Of a stretch of DNA of 64,000 bases, positions 18,483-27,949 are shown piece after piece. The first letter of the stretch is position 1, and every line of letters starts with the position of its first letter. The translations under genes were made by a program, and so were the position numbers. Source of the stretch: G963663315 sp965204925 (GTDB lineage: Bacteria; Pseudomonadota; Gammaproteobacteria; Arenicellales; Poriferihabitantaceae); the NCBI GenBank assembly GCA_965204925.1, contig OZ242021.1, positions 1,426,001 through 1,490,000 on the forward strand. The letters are read 5' to 3'. The notes under the pieces were generated by a model. That model did no database searches. It saw nothing but the letters and a program-made list of their open reading frames with translations, and was not told where the DNA came from.

Positions 18483-18960
18483 GCGTCGACTTGTCGGCAA
18501 GCCGGTAAAGCGCCTCTCCCAATTCCTGGTGGCCCAGTTTCCGGGAAATGCTTTTCATCGTTTTGGCATGTTGGGCAGGGATCGGGTTTGTTGACCGCGC
18601 CGGCCGGTCATGCTGAGCGGAAATTGGGCCGGATGGTAACGTTTTTGCTTCCAGAATCACGATCCTGAAACCCGATTCGTTGAGCTGGCGGATCAGGGAC
18701 GGGGTTTGGTGCCTGATTTGTGTTGCCCAGATCGGGCTGTCGCAAAAAACCACGAGGCGCCCGGATCGGTACCACAGAAGTCGGGTATAGGGAGCTGCGA
18801 TACCGGCATGTTGCAGCCAGAATTCATGCAAGGATTGTTGGGAAATTTCATCTGCCGGTGAATCAACACCTTCTGGCAAAACGCTCCTTACTATCTGTGA
18901 AATCCGCCTGAATGGTTGCATTGACGCTGAAATAGTCTTGTCCGCGAGTATATCTGGCAT
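18475..18960 (-). CDS. dciA: DciA-type DnaB helicase loader (DUF721)
   Basis: 161 aa if started at the ATG at 18958-18960; an alternative ATG 8 codons upstream (18982-18984) would give 169 aa. The region around residues 20-90 shows the DUF721 pattern: LHEFWLQHAGIAAPYTRLLWYRSGRLVVF followed by a segment with Ala/Leu and QLNESG. DciA loads the replicative helicase in bacteria without DnaC, and a DUF721 gene between lpxC and secA is common in gammaproteobacteria. It is convergent with lpxC; its stop lies inside the duplicated repeat. Divergence from secA leaves only 33 bases between start codons. Confidence 0.75.
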   Translation of the reverse strand: MPDILADKTISASMQPFRRISQIVRSVLPEGVDSPADEISQQSLHEFWLQHAGIAAPYTRLLWYRSGRLVVFCDSPIWATQIRHQTPSLIRQLNESGFRIVILEAKTLPSGPISAQHDRPARSTNPIPAQHAKTMKSISRKLGHQELGEALYRLADKSTRR

Positions 18961-18993
18961 AATTGCGCCGATCGGAATAATCATACTGTTTAT

Positions 18994-21729
18994 ATGCTGC
19001 AAAGTGTATTGAAAAAAGTTTTTGGAGACCGTAACCAGCGTTTGCTCAGGCGTCTGGGTAAAACGGTTGCCAGGATCAATGCCATGGAAGATTCCCTGAA
19101 GCGCTTGAGCGACAGCGAACTGGCCGGCAAGACTCGCGAGTTCCGCAAACGCGCGGTTGACGGCGCCCGTGTCGATGATTTGCTGGCCGAGGCCTTTGCC
19201 GTAGTCCGCGAAGTCTCGGTGCGCACCACCTCTCTGCGCCATTTTGATGTGCAACTGGTGGGCGGCATGGTCTTGAACGAAGGCAAGATTGCAGAGATGA
19301 AAACGGGTGAAGGCAAAACCCTTGTTGCCACACTTCCCGCTTATCTCAATGCGGTCTTCGGCTCACCGGTGCACGTGGTGACGGTGAACAGTTATCTGGC
19401 ACAGCGCGACGCCGAGTGGATGGGCAAGATTTATTCTTTTCTGGGGCTTGAAGTCGGCGTGATTCATTCCGGACAGCGTCGCGAGGAGAAGAAACAGGCT
19501 TATCAATGCGATGTTGTCTATGGCACCAACAACGAGTTCGGATTCGACTATCTGCGCGATAACATGGCGTTCTCCAGTGAAGACCGTTTCCAGAAAGGGT
19601 TGGGCTTTGCGATCGTGGATGAAGTGGATTCGATTCTGATTGATGAAGCGCGAACCCCCCTGATTATTTCCGGGCCGGCGGAGGAGAGTACCGATTTATA
19701 TTCGAAAATAGACAAGATCATTCCCGTTCTGGCTGCCCAGCGGGCCGCGGAAGGGCCGGGCGACTTCAGTGTCGATGAAAAATCCAGACAGATTACGCTG
19801 ACTGAGGAGGGGCATGAGCGATGTGAATCCCTGCTGACCAGAGCGGGATTGCTCGAAGCGGGTAGCAGCCTGTATGAATCTTCCAATATCAGCCTGCTGC
19901 ATCATCTCCATGCGGCGTTGCGGGCGCATAACCTGTTCACCCGCGATGTCGATTACATTGTGCGCGATAACGCGATTGTCATTATAGATGAATTTACCGG
20001 GCGCATGATGCCGGGCAGGCGCTGGTCCGAGGGCTTGCATCAGGCTGTGGAAGCGAAAGAAGGGGTGTTCGTTCAACAGGAGAACCAGACCCTGGCATCG
20101 ATCACGTTCCAGAATTACTTCCGGCTGTACGACAAGTTGTCCGGCATGACCGGAACCGCGGATACCGAAGCGCCTGAATTTCTCCAGATATATGGTCTGG
20201 AAGTCGTGATCATTCCAACCAACGAGGAGATGCGCAGGGAAGATTTCCCCGATCTGGTTTATCGCACCACAACAGAGAAATATACCGCAATCTGTCGGGA
20301 GATAGACGAGTGCCGCGCCAGGAATCAACCCGTTCTGGTTGGAACGGCATCGATCGAGTCTTCCGAACGGCTCGGGGAAGTCCTCGCCGGGAAGAAAATA
20401 GAGCATCGCATTCTGAACGCCAGGCACCACAGCAAGGAGGCGGAGATTATCGCGGAGGCCGGACGTCCGGGGACGGTCACGATCGCCACCAACATGGCGG
20501 GGCGCGGTACGGATATTGTCCTCGGAGGCAATCTGGATATGGAACTGGTCAGGCTGGAAACGGACTCGGAGAAAGAAGCGGCGCGCGCGCAATGGGAGGA
20601 GCGCCACAATCAGGTCATTGCGGCGGGAGGGTTGCATGTGCTGGGCACTGAACGTAACGAGTCTCGGCGAGTAGACAACCAGTTACGGGGGCGGTGTGGA
20701 CGCCAGGGTGACCCGGGGACGAGCCGGTTCTTTTTATCTCTGGAAGATAATCTGATGAGGATTTTCGGTTCCGGCAAGATAGCCGGGCTGATGGAGAAGA
20801 TGGGAATGGATGAAGGCGAGGCAATCGAGCATCCGTGGGTGACTCGCGCTATTGAAAATGCCCAGAAAAAGGTCGAGGGTCATAACTTCGACATGCGCAA
20901 GCAATTGCTGGAGTATGACGATGTCGCCAATGAACAACGCAAGATAATCTACGAACAACGAAATGATCTGATGGAGACGGAAGATATATCGGATTACATC
21001 AACTATTCCCGTGAGGAGGTGGTCAACGAAGTTGTCGATCGCAGTATTCAACCGCAGACCCTGGAAGAGCAGTGGAACATCGAATCGCTGGAGAAGGATA
21101 TTCTGTCGGTGTTCGGATTGAAACTCGGGATACGGAAATGGCTGGATGAGGACGATAACCTGCACGAAGAACCCTTGCGTGCAAAAATTCTTCAATCCAT
21201 CGTCGATATGGCTCGTTCCGCGGAAAGCCGGGTCGGCAGTGAAAATATGCGCCACTTCGAGAAACAGATCATGCTGAAAGCGCTTGACGAGCAATGGAAA
21301 GAGCATCTGGCCAACATGGATTATCTCAGGCAGGGTATCGGGCTGCGCGGCTATGCGCAGAAAAACCCCAAGCAGGAATACAAGCGCGAAGCGTTTCAAA
21401 TGTTCAATGCGTTGCTGGAGTCGATCAAGCATGACGTGATCAGTATTCTGGCGAAAGTCCGGGCGCCGTCCGAACAGGAAATGATCGAGATGGAAGAGCG
21501 GCTTCGCCAGCGGCAGCACAAGGAAGAATCGGTCCGCTATGTCCACGAGCAGGCAGAAGCGCCTGCGCAGCCTGGGCAGAACCGCGCCCAGCCTGCGCAG
21601 GAGCAGGGCCAGCCCCGCAGCCTGCGCTCCGTGCAGCCTTATGTCAGGACGGGCAGGAAAGTGGGCAGGAACGAGCCCTGTCCCTGTGGATCGGGCAAAA
21701 AGTACAAACAGTGCCATGGTCGCATTTGA
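18994..21729 (+). CDS. secA: Preprotein translocase ATPase SecA
   Basis: 911 aa motor of Sec-dependent export. Walker A is in MKTGEGKTLVATLPAYL and the DEAD-type motif II in VDEVDSILIDEARTPLI. The helicase motif NMAGRGTDIVLGGN is present, and the protein ends in a SEC-C zinc motif CPCGSGKKYKQCHG that binds SecB, whose gene is at 59144. A Gln/Pro/Ala-rich linker precedes the zinc tail. No secM-like arrest gene is upstream. With 33 bases to the dciA start, the secA promoter must lie inside dciA. Confidence 0.97.
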   Translation: MLQSVLKKVFGDRNQRLLRRLGKTVARINAMEDSLKRLSDSELAGKTREFRKRAVDGARVDDLLAEAFAVVREVSVRTTSLRHFDVQLVGGMVLNEGKIAEMKTGEGKTLVATLPAYLNAVFGSPVHVVTVNSYLAQRDAEWMGKIYSFLGLEVGVIHSGQRREEKKQAYQCDVVYGTNNEFGFDYLRDNMAFSSEDRFQKGLGFAIVDEVDSILIDEARTPLIISGPAEESTDLYSKIDKIIPVLAAQRAAEGPGDFSVDEKSRQITLTEEGHERCESLLTRAGLLEAGSSLYESSNISLLHHLHAALRAHNLFTRDVDYIVRDNAIVIIDEFTGRMMPGRRWSEGLHQAVEAKEGVFVQQENQTLASITFQNYFRLYDKLSGMTGTADTEAPEFLQIYGLEVVIIPTNEEMRREDFPDLVYRTTTEKYTAICREIDECRARNQPVLVGTASIESSERLGEVLAGKKIEHRILNARHHSKEAEIIAEAGRPGTVTIATNMAGRGTDIVLGGNLDMELVRLETDSEKEAARAQWEERHNQVIAAGGLHVLGTERNESRRVDNQLRGRCGRQGDPGTSRFFLSLEDNLMRIFGSGKIAGLMEKMGMDEGEAIEHPWVTRAIENAQKKVEGHNFDMRKQLLEYDDVANEQRKIIYEQRNDLMETEDISDYINYSREEVVNEVVDRSIQPQTLEEQWNIESLEKDILSVFGLKLGIRKWLDEDDNLHEEPLRAKILQSIVDMARSAESRVGSENMRHFEKQIMLKALDEQWKEHLANMDYLRQGIGLRGYAQKNPKQEYKREAFQMFNALLESIKHDVISILAKVRAPSEQEMIEMEERLRQRQHKEESVRYVHEQAEAPAQPGQNRAQPAQEQGQPRSLRSVQPYVRTGRKVGRNEPCPCGSGKKYKQCHGRI

Positions 21730-21740
21730 TGGGCTGACCG

Positions 21741-22964
21741 ATGGAAATCTCCCCTCTGGCGCCGCCCTGCTTCCCCGACCTTGAACACATAGCGGGTGTT
21801 CGTCTCTCGGTTGCGGCAGCCGGCATCAAGTATCCGGACCGGCACGACCTCATGCTGGCGCGGTTTGCGTCCTCTACTACTGTGGCCGGGGTTCTGACCC
21901 GTTCAAAAACCGCCAGCGCTCCCGTGTTGATGTGCCGCGAGCATTTGCGAGGGGGTCGGGCTGGCGCCCTCATTGTCAATTCGGGGAATGCCAACGCATG
22001 TACCGGACAAGCCGGGGCGCTTCATTGCCGGATCATTTGCGAGGCGCTGGCGGACTCGCTGGGCTGCGACACCGGGGAAATTTTTATGGCGTCTACGGGG
22101 GTGATCGGAGAGCGGTTGCCGATACAGAGAATCAGAAACGTCCTTGCCGGATTGTGCGGCGGTCCGGCTGTCCGTTTCGAGGATGCGGCGCGCGCGATCA
22201 TGACCACCGATACCTTTGCAAAAGGGGCGGGAAGGACGAGCAATATCGGGGACACCCGCGTGCGAATCTGCGGGATTGCCAAGGGTTCCGGCATGATTGA
22301 GCCGGATATGGCGACCCTGCTGGCTTTCGTTTTTACCGACGCCCGGATTCCTGCCCGCCTGCTGCAAGCGCTGTTGCAAGATGCCAATGCCAATTCCTTC
22401 AATGCCATCACCGTCGATAGTGATACGTCAACCAGCGACACCTGTCTGTTGTTCGCGACCGGGAAAGCGGGCAATGCGGCTCCTTCCAGCATTGAAGACG
22501 TTTCCCTCGACCGCTTCCAGCGCGATTTGCGAGCCTTGATGCTGGACCTGGCCGGGCAGGTCGTTCGGGACGGGGAAGGAGCAACAAAGCTGATCGAGGT
22601 GCGGGTAACGGGGGGCGCGGATGATACTGCCGCCAGGATGATCGCGAAATCGATCGCGAACTCGCCGCTGGTCAAAACGGCCATTGCCGGCGAAGACGCG
22701 AATTGGGGGCGAATTGTGATGGCGGTCGGCAAGGCGGGGATGCAGGTAGACTGCGACCGGCTCAGTATCAGCATGGGGGGCATTGCCATCGCCCGCAACG
22801 GTCAGGTAGTCGAGGGCTATGATGAAAAGCGGGTTACCGCGCACTTGCAAGGACAGGATATCCGCATTGATGTGGATGTTGGCGTTGGCGCCAGTGAATC
22901 CGTGGTGCGGACCTGCGACTTGACCCATGGCTATATCACGATTAATGCCGACTACCGATCCTGA
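21741..22964 (+). CDS. argJ: Glutamate N-acetyltransferase / N-acetylglutamate synthase ArgJ
   Basis: 407 aa bifunctional arginine-pathway enzyme of the Ntn-hydrolase-like ArgJ family. It is made as a precursor that cleaves itself before a threonine; here the EPDMATLLAF motif places it at Thr192, giving alpha and beta chains of about 191 and 216 residues. Other family blocks are VNSGNANACTG, STGVIGERLP and GEDANWGRI. It follows secA by 11 bases, the order also known from Pseudomonas, and overlaps mutT. Confidence 0.95.
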   Translation: MEISPLAPPCFPDLEHIAGVRLSVAAAGIKYPDRHDLMLARFASSTTVAGVLTRSKTASAPVLMCREHLRGGRAGALIVNSGNANACTGQAGALHCRIICEALADSLGCDTGEIFMASTGVIGERLPIQRIRNVLAGLCGGPAVRFEDAARAIMTTDTFAKGAGRTSNIGDTRVRICGIAKGSGMIEPDMATLLAFVFTDARIPARLLQALLQDANANSFNAITVDSDTSTSDTCLLFATGKAGNAAPSSIEDVSLDRFQRDLRALMLDLAGQVVRDGEGATKLIEVRVTGGADDTAARMIAKSIANSPLVKTAIAGEDANWGRIVMAVGKAGMQVDCDRLSISMGGIAIARNGQVVEGYDEKRVTAHLQGQDIRIDVDVGVGASESVVRTCDLTHGYITINADYRS

Positions 22965-23355
22965 CCGTATCCATGTCGCTGTTGGCGTTATACAAAATAG
23001 CGCCGGTGAACTGCTGATCCAGCAGCGTTTGCCCGGTCGCCCCTGTGCCGGGCAGTGGGAATTTCCGGGTGGAAAAATCGAAATGGGTGAATCGCCGGAA
23101 AGGGCGCTGATTCGTGAATTGGGGGAAGAGCTCGGGATTGTCGTTTCCGCTGTTTCCCGGTTTCTGCGCCACTGCCACGATTATGATCATGCCAGCGTGC
23201 TGTTGCATGTTTTTCTGGTGCGGGACTTCGGAGGGCGGGTGGAGAGCCGGGAGGGACAGAATATCAAGTGGAGAACTCTCGCTGAAATCCGGCAAATGAA
23301 TGTGCTGGCGGCGGTCCATCCGATCCTGTCGGCGCTCGATCAATGTCGTAACTGA
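22945..23355 (+). CDS. mutT: 8-oxo-dGTP pyrophosphatase MutT (Nudix)
   Basis: 136 aa from ATG 22945; an ATG at 22927 would add 6 residues, and neither has a clear ribosome site. The Nudix box G-x5-E-x7-RELGEELGI is complete in the segment FPGGKIEMGESPERALIREL. MutT removes 8-oxo-dGTP from the nucleotide pool and prevents A:T to C:G transversions. It overlaps the end of argJ by 20 bases. In E. coli the next genes would be yacG, zapD and coaE; here an accessory island intervenes. Confidence 0.9.
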   Translation: MPTTDPDRIHVAVGVIQNSAGELLIQQRLPGRPCAGQWEFPGGKIEMGESPERALIRELGEELGIVVSAVSRFLRHCHDYDHASVLLHVFLVRDFGGRVESREGQNIKWRTLAEIRQMNVLAAVHPILSALDQCRN

Positions 23356-23466
23356 CTACTTGTGTGAAGGCTTGCGAAAGTCAGAGATCTCCGGATGCCC
23401 GACCCCTTAAACCCAGCCTGGTTTTTTAATGGATGAAAACCGGATGGGATTCGGGTAATGTTGCAT

Positions 23467-23488
23467 CACGGAAAGGCCTTCCTCCGTG
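23467..23488 (+). terminator. Possible terminator after mutT
   Basis: A CACGGA/TCCGTG inverted repeat (23467-23488) with a partly self-complementary AAGGCCTT core is followed by TTTATT. It lies 110 bases after mutT and before the first island gene. The U-run is short, so termination is only plausible. The rest of 23356-23577 shows nothing recognisable. Confidence 0.35.
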
Positions 23489-23577
23489 TTTATTGTAGCT
23501 AACTGAATTATATCGAATGATCAGAGACCTTGCCGGCTCTTTATGCAATATCGGGGTTAATACAATAGGATGATGTT

Positions 23578-23802
23578 TTGCAAGCAGCAATAGTTTTGAA
23601 AAACAATACAAACTCATTAAAGTCACTATTTTTCGGTTTCTATGAAGCGTTAACCGAAACTCAACTTGAGCCTGTAATTGAAATAGCAGAAAGGGATTTC
23701 AATATTGACTGGGTTCCATACGGAGACATTAATAACTTACAACCGGAATTTCGAAATGAGCTATTCTATGGCCTCACGAGACAGACTCAAGAATGGCAAT
23801 GA
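23578..23802 (+). CDS. Small hypothetical protein at the left edge of the island
   Basis: 74 aa, TTG start behind AGGA (23567-23570), with no ATG available in frame. Not recognised; the protein is acidic (a TETQLEPVIEIAERDFNIDW segment) with no membrane segment. It is AT-rich and the first accessory-type reading frame after mutT. The same frame becomes protein-like again from 23872, so it may be the 5' part of a longer gene broken by frameshifts (next entry). Function unknown. Confidence 0.4.
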   Translation: MQAAIVLKNNTNSLKSLFFGFYEALTETQLEPVIEIAERDFNIDWVPYGDINNLQPEFRNELFYGLTRQTQEWQ

Positions 23803-24018
23803 ATCAAAAAAACCAAGAGAGGAACTTGCCAAGACTCTGGCTCGGGGAAGGCTCAAAGAGATATATAAAGAAAAGTCTTCAAGTCTGCCGTCGAAGGTGA
23901 AAAATGCTGGGACGATCTGCAGGATAAGGCAATAGACTTTGGTTACGAATCAGTTATGTATCCATGGGGCCACAAAAATTTATGGATTGTTTATGAAAAA
24001 AGTAGAAGATTTATTTAA
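23771..24018 (+). pseudogene. Frame-disrupted small gene upstream of sspE
   Basis: From ATG 23771 the frame reads a charged helical segment (RLKNGNESKKPREELAKTLA). At about 23870 the protein-like reading jumps to the other frame (KVFKSAVEGEKCWDDLQDKA, later GYESVMYPWGHKNLWIVYEK) and stops at 24016-24018. That second frame is the same as that of the 74-aa reading frame starting at 23578, so a shift and a compensating shift about 75 bases apart would give one 147-codon gene. It could be a decayed gene, a read error, or two short overlapping genes. It overlaps the sspE start by 26 bases. I recognise no family. Confidence 0.35.
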
Positions 24019-26245
24019 GGCAAGAGCATCCAATCCACTGGATATTGCAATGCTCTACGATGGCCGCGTTGGGTTCACCATCCCCGAATATCAACGGCAG
24101 TACGATTGGTCCGAGGAAAACATCAAGAGACTATTCTGCGATACGTTAAATGGATTTCAAAGGCTTTCCGAAAGCGGCAATGACAACATCTTCACTTTTC
24201 TTGGCTCCTTGATATTGGTCGAAGAGAAAACCAGGGAGGAAAACTTTTCCGGTCAATCGGTAGCTATTGTTGATGGACAACAACGTTTAACTACTCTTAC
24301 CTTGTTTGCCTGTGCACTATGCGAGGCGCTTCGCGGATATCTTCCTGAACTTGATTCATTAGCTAACGACTCAAATATCAAGAGGTGGCTCGAAAAAGAA
24401 ATAGAGGAGCGCCTTTATAAATTGTATAGATGCGCCATTGGGTCGCAGAATGTAACACCGACCCAGACATTTCCTTTCGCGCGTATAGTGCGACACGGTG
24501 ACGCACGCGCCAAATCAAAGCCAGACTCGGAATACATATCGCCGGTCGGGAAATTTTTAGAAGGCTTTGCAGAATATTTTGAGAATGAGGACGTAGTAGA
24601 GTATGTACCACCTGCTCTGGGGGGAGGTACAGACGCTGGAAAACTGGCGAATAACTTTCAAATTATTCGAAAGTTACTCAGCAACCTGAACTGTACTGTG
24701 TGGTATGAGGACACCGAATGCGAACAGTTTGATATTGAATGGACGAGACGGGGCCAATGTCGTGATTTGTTCGAGCGTCTTCCCGATTTCATAAAGGATG
24801 AGGGTGAAAGGAACAAGGCTATCGAAGAAATTATAAAAGGCTCTGCTCGCCACGAGTTATTCAGAACCCTGATGTTCTCTGCGTACTTCTGTCGTTACAT
24901 AGTTCTCACAACAGTCATAACGGAAGATGAGACCGCCGCATTTGATATTTTTGATGCTTTGAATACTACTGGCGAGCCATTGACCGCCTTGGAAACCCTG
25001 AAGCCGCGTGTAATTCAGTTTGAAAGTAAAAAATCCGGGTATGAGGGATCGGAATCTGAACTCAGCTTCAAAAAGATAAGTGAAAATCTTGATGAACGCT
25101 TTCCCGAAACATCGCGCAAGCAAACTGAAACCAAAGAATTGATAGTCACGTTTGCACTTTATCTCGAAGGGCAAAAACTCCCCAAAGATCTTGCCGCGCA
25201 AAGGAACTTCTTGAGAAGGAGTTACGATGGAGCAACTATAGGAGGCACAATATCTGCACAAAAATACGTAGAGGCGTTAGCCAAAGCGGCTGAATTCCGA
25301 AGATTTTATTGGGAAAGCGGTGGCATTGAAGAATTGGCAAAATTCCATAACCATGCGACAGTCGACGAAGTGCAGCTACTCACCTCTCTGACCAGTGACA
25401 TGAAGACAAGTCTGGCGCTTCCAATTCTGTTGCGTTACTGGCAACCTGATCTGAAACAGGAAAACGACAAAGAAAACCGGTTTGTACAAGCACTCAAGGC
25501 AATAATTGCATTCGTCGTGATCAGGCGAGCCGCAACTGGCGGTACGGCCGGTATTGACAGCGACTTCAGGGCCATCATGGCCCCTTGCGAAGGACGCGGC
25601 GCAAGCAGGAAATTCGGGCTGTATGCCGGTATCGACAACAAAAATCCTGTCATGTCACCTGACGGTCTGAAGCAGGCGCTGAAAACACTGCTCCAACATA
25701 AACTCAGAACGCTTGACAAGTCGAGGTGGATTGAGACTGTGGTGGCAAATCCACTGTATCAACAGTCGAAAGGTCTCGCCCGTTTCATGATACTGTCGGC
25801 AGGGCACCAGGCAATACCCTCGACCAATGAACCGGGAATCTGGGAAAAACCGGAAAGGATCAGCAAGCATACTAACGACTTCTGTAACTACCGTACCTGG
25901 AAGAACTCGTGTTATGCCACTGTTGAACACATCGCGCCGGATACAGTACCTGTACATGGATGGGAAACGGATTTGTACAAAGACAATATTTTGAGACATT
26001 CCCTCGGCAATTTGATCCTCCTCCCGGAAAAAGAGAACGCGGCGATTAGCAGCGGGAGTTGGACCAAGAAAAGGATATTTTATTTGGCGCTTACTGAAAC
26101 ATCCCCTGAACAACAAAGCAAAAGGTTTGAGGAAGCAAAATCAGCAGGTTTCAGCCTATCGAACAAAACAAAGAAACTCCTTGAGGATGGTTATCGCTTC
26201 TGGACCCTTTGCGTGATGTGGATGAATGGAATAGAGAGATTGTGA
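23993..26245 (+). CDS. sspE: SspE-type phosphorothioation-sensing nuclease (DUF262 + DUF1524)
   Basis: 750 aa from ATG 23993 (MKKVEDLF); the frame is open 18 codons further upstream without a better start. The N-terminal DUF262 domain shows IPEYQRQYDWS (YQR at 33-35) and the nucleotide-binding DGQQRLTTL motif (94-102). The C-terminal DUF1524 HNH-like domain has VEHIAP (His646) followed by NLILLPEKEN (Asn673 onwards). This layout is shared by GmrSD-type enzymes and by SspE, which senses phosphorothioate DNA, hydrolyses NTP and nicks phage DNA. The sspABCD genes in the same island decide between them. No clear ribosome site is visible. Confidence 0.8.
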   Translation: MKKVEDLFKARASNPLDIAMLYDGRVGFTIPEYQRQYDWSEENIKRLFCDTLNGFQRLSESGNDNIFTFLGSLILVEEKTREENFSGQSVAIVDGQQRLTTLTLFACALCEALRGYLPELDSLANDSNIKRWLEKEIEERLYKLYRCAIGSQNVTPTQTFPFARIVRHGDARAKSKPDSEYISPVGKFLEGFAEYFENEDVVEYVPPALGGGTDAGKLANNFQIIRKLLSNLNCTVWYEDTECEQFDIEWTRRGQCRDLFERLPDFIKDEGERNKAIEEIIKGSARHELFRTLMFSAYFCRYIVLTTVITEDETAAFDIFDALNTTGEPLTALETLKPRVIQFESKKSGYEGSESELSFKKISENLDERFPETSRKQTETKELIVTFALYLEGQKLPKDLAAQRNFLRRSYDGATIGGTISAQKYVEALAKAAEFRRFYWESGGIEELAKFHNHATVDEVQLLTSLTSDMKTSLALPILLRYWQPDLKQENDKENRFVQALKAIIAFVVIRRAATGGTAGIDSDFRAIMAPCEGRGASRKFGLYAGIDNKNPVMSPDGLKQALKTLLQHKLRTLDKSRWIETVVANPLYQQSKGLARFMILSAGHQAIPSTNEPGIWEKPERISKHTNDFCNYRTWKNSCYATVEHIAPDTVPVHGWETDLYKDNILRHSLGNLILLPEKENAAISSGSWTKKRIFYLALTETSPEQQSKRFEEAKSAGFSLSNKTKKLLEDGYRFWTLCVMWMNGIERL

Positions 26246-26302
26246 ACCGGCGCGGCAAAAATATCGCAGAGTTGTGCTGGGACATGGTATGGCCATGGTT
26301 AA

Positions 26303-26360
26303 ATTGACTATTTGTGACATGTCGGGCAAATCCTGATTACCCATACAGACCACGACGATG
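26303..26360 (+). repeat. Imperfect direct repeat, copy 1 (before the helicase gene)
   Basis: Begins ATTGACTATTT and contains the 8-base palindrome GACATGTC, then GCAAAT, CCC and TACAG. A related sequence in the same orientation lies at 30563. By eye roughly three quarters of about 46 aligned bases agree, with one single-base gap, and most differences are transitions. Read on the minus strand it resembles the last 14 codons of sspD with an internal stop. It fills the gap between sspE and the helicase gene and ends at the helicase start codon. Confidence 0.6.
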
Positions 26361-27743
26361 CCCGAGTTTAAGAGGTCAGGTTTTGAGATTCCTTCGTGGA
26401 TTCGTTATGAAGATGGCCCTTATGCACATCAGGGAGAAGCCGTCAAAGCGTGGTTTGAAAACGGCTGTCAAGGCATTTTCTCCATTGCTACGGGAGGCGG
26501 GAAAACGCTTACCTCTTTAATCGCAGCCAGCCTTCTTTCGCGCAAACTGGATAAATTACTTGTAGTCATCGCCGTACCTACAACTGCCCTGCTAAACCAG
26601 TGGCAATCGGACGTGAGAGTTTTTTCCGTTAAGCCTGTCAATACATTAGGGTCAAGCGCAAAAACAGTAAAAAGGAGCCTGAAAGAGGCTGGAAGAAGAC
26701 TAAGGCTCAACTTGTCAAAAGTCGAAGCTCTCTTAATTACTCACGACTCTCTCAAAGGTAGTTATGCAGTACAAATTGAAGCGCTATCAAGAGATATTCC
26801 TGCCCTGCTAATCGGTGACGAGGTACACAATCTCGGGTCGGAAGGGTTCAGGAACTCCCCACCTGAATACTTCAAATACAGACTGGGGTTGTCTGCAACA
26901 TATGAAAGGGCATTTGATGACGACGGTAACGTGTTTTTACTTGGTTATTTCGGAGATGTTGTGTTTGATTATCCATTGGAAAAGGCAATAGGAAATTGCC
27001 TCGTACCATACGAATATTACGCCCATGAAGTATCGTTATCTGCCGAAGAAGAGGAAGATTTCCTGGACATAACATATGAGATAAAGAAAATCTCATATGC
27101 AAACAACCTCTCAGATGGAGACGAAACAAAAGAATATCTGAAAAGGCTCTTCCTGAAGAGGCGCCGAATAATTGAGTCCGCATCGCAGAGGGTGGATATT
27201 TTCGATAAGATACTACCGCTATCGAAAGGCGACATACGCAGGACACTAATATTCTGTACCGACAAATTCCCGGAGCAATTGGACAAGGTGAATGCTGTAT
27301 TGAACACCAGAAGGCTGGAGTTTCATCAAATAACACAAGAAGAAACACAGAACTCAAATACACTAAAGCGCCTGATAAGCTCATTTGGTGATGGCGATTT
27401 ACATGCATTAACATCTAAAAGGGTTCTTGATGAGGGGTTCAATGTCCCCCAAACTGAGGTGGCCTACCTTCTGGCTAGCCAGACCGGAAAAAGACAATGG
27501 ATACAACGGTTGGGCCGAATCCTAAGACTTTCGCCATCAACAAACAAGCAAAAGGCCGTATTACACGATTTGGTGGTAATTCCACCGTCCCTTGATGAAT
27601 CCTTTGATGAAGATTTCAAGTCGATGGTCGGGTCCGAGCATGAAAGAGTGACGTTTTTTACAAAACTAAGCCAAAACGGCCTGGAAGAAAACGGATCAAT
27701 ATATCTTGCAAATAAACTTTTGAATTTGTTGAGGAAAAAATGA
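26358..27743 (+). CDS. SF2 DEAH-like helicase of the island (SspF-like candidate)
   Basis: 461 aa superfamily 2 helicase related to XPB/RadD types. Motifs: a Q-like AHQGEAV (23-29), Walker A ATGGGKT (44-50), motif II DEVH (154-157), motif III SAT (179-181) and motif VI QRLGRILR (383-390). No extra nuclease domain is visible. It heads a four-gene operon: the 69-aa gene starts inside its stop codon (ATGA). With the SMC-like ATPase it matches the kind of genes found in the sspFGH module, which damages DNA lacking phosphorothioate. I cannot confirm which Ssp letter it carries. Confidence 0.8.
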   Translation: MPEFKRSGFEIPSWIRYEDGPYAHQGEAVKAWFENGCQGIFSIATGGGKTLTSLIAASLLSRKLDKLLVVIAVPTTALLNQWQSDVRVFSVKPVNTLGSSAKTVKRSLKEAGRRLRLNLSKVEALLITHDSLKGSYAVQIEALSRDIPALLIGDEVHNLGSEGFRNSPPEYFKYRLGLSATYERAFDDDGNVFLLGYFGDVVFDYPLEKAIGNCLVPYEYYAHEVSLSAEEEEDFLDITYEIKKISYANNLSDGDETKEYLKRLFLKRRRIIESASQRVDIFDKILPLSKGDIRRTLIFCTDKFPEQLDKVNAVLNTRRLEFHQITQEETQNSNTLKRLISSFGDGDLHALTSKRVLDEGFNVPQTEVAYLLASQTGKRQWIQRLGRILRLSPSTNKQKAVLHDLVVIPPSLDESFDEDFKSMVGSEHERVTFFTKLSQNGLEENGSIYLANKLLNLLRKK

Positions 27744-27949
27744 CGGTTTCATTTAGAAAAGTAAATTCAATGATTGAATCGGAAGTATCGAATCAAGAAT
27801 TCAGTGAGGAGCAAAAGAAAATACTCGGTGACTTGTGCAAGAAAATATATTTGATCGAATCCAGCATGGAAAGAATCAGCAGTCAAATAGTAAGTGATAT
27901 AAAGGGACAAATATCTCTGAAAGCAGACGACTTTCGGAAGGCATCATGA
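27740..27949 (+). CDS. 69-aa helical protein in the helicase/SMC operon
   Basis: 69 aa, charged and predicted mostly helical (SNQEFSEEQKKILGDLCKKI), with no cysteine cluster or membrane segment. Start and stop both overlap neighbours by 4 bases (ATGA at 27740 and at 27946), so it is coupled to the helicase and the SMC-like gene. That supports a real gene and a role as a small subunit or adaptor. I do not recognise a family. It could be a member of the sspFGH module that was assigned a letter, or an extra component. Confidence 0.65.
   Translation: MTVSFRKVNSMIESEVSNQEFSEEQKKILGDLCKKIYLIESSMERISSQIVSDIKGQISLKADDFRKAS

Noticed and set aside
23356..23577. tRNA or attachment site at the left island edge
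   Set aside because: No cloverleaf pattern, and no direct repeat matching 37142-37360 was found.
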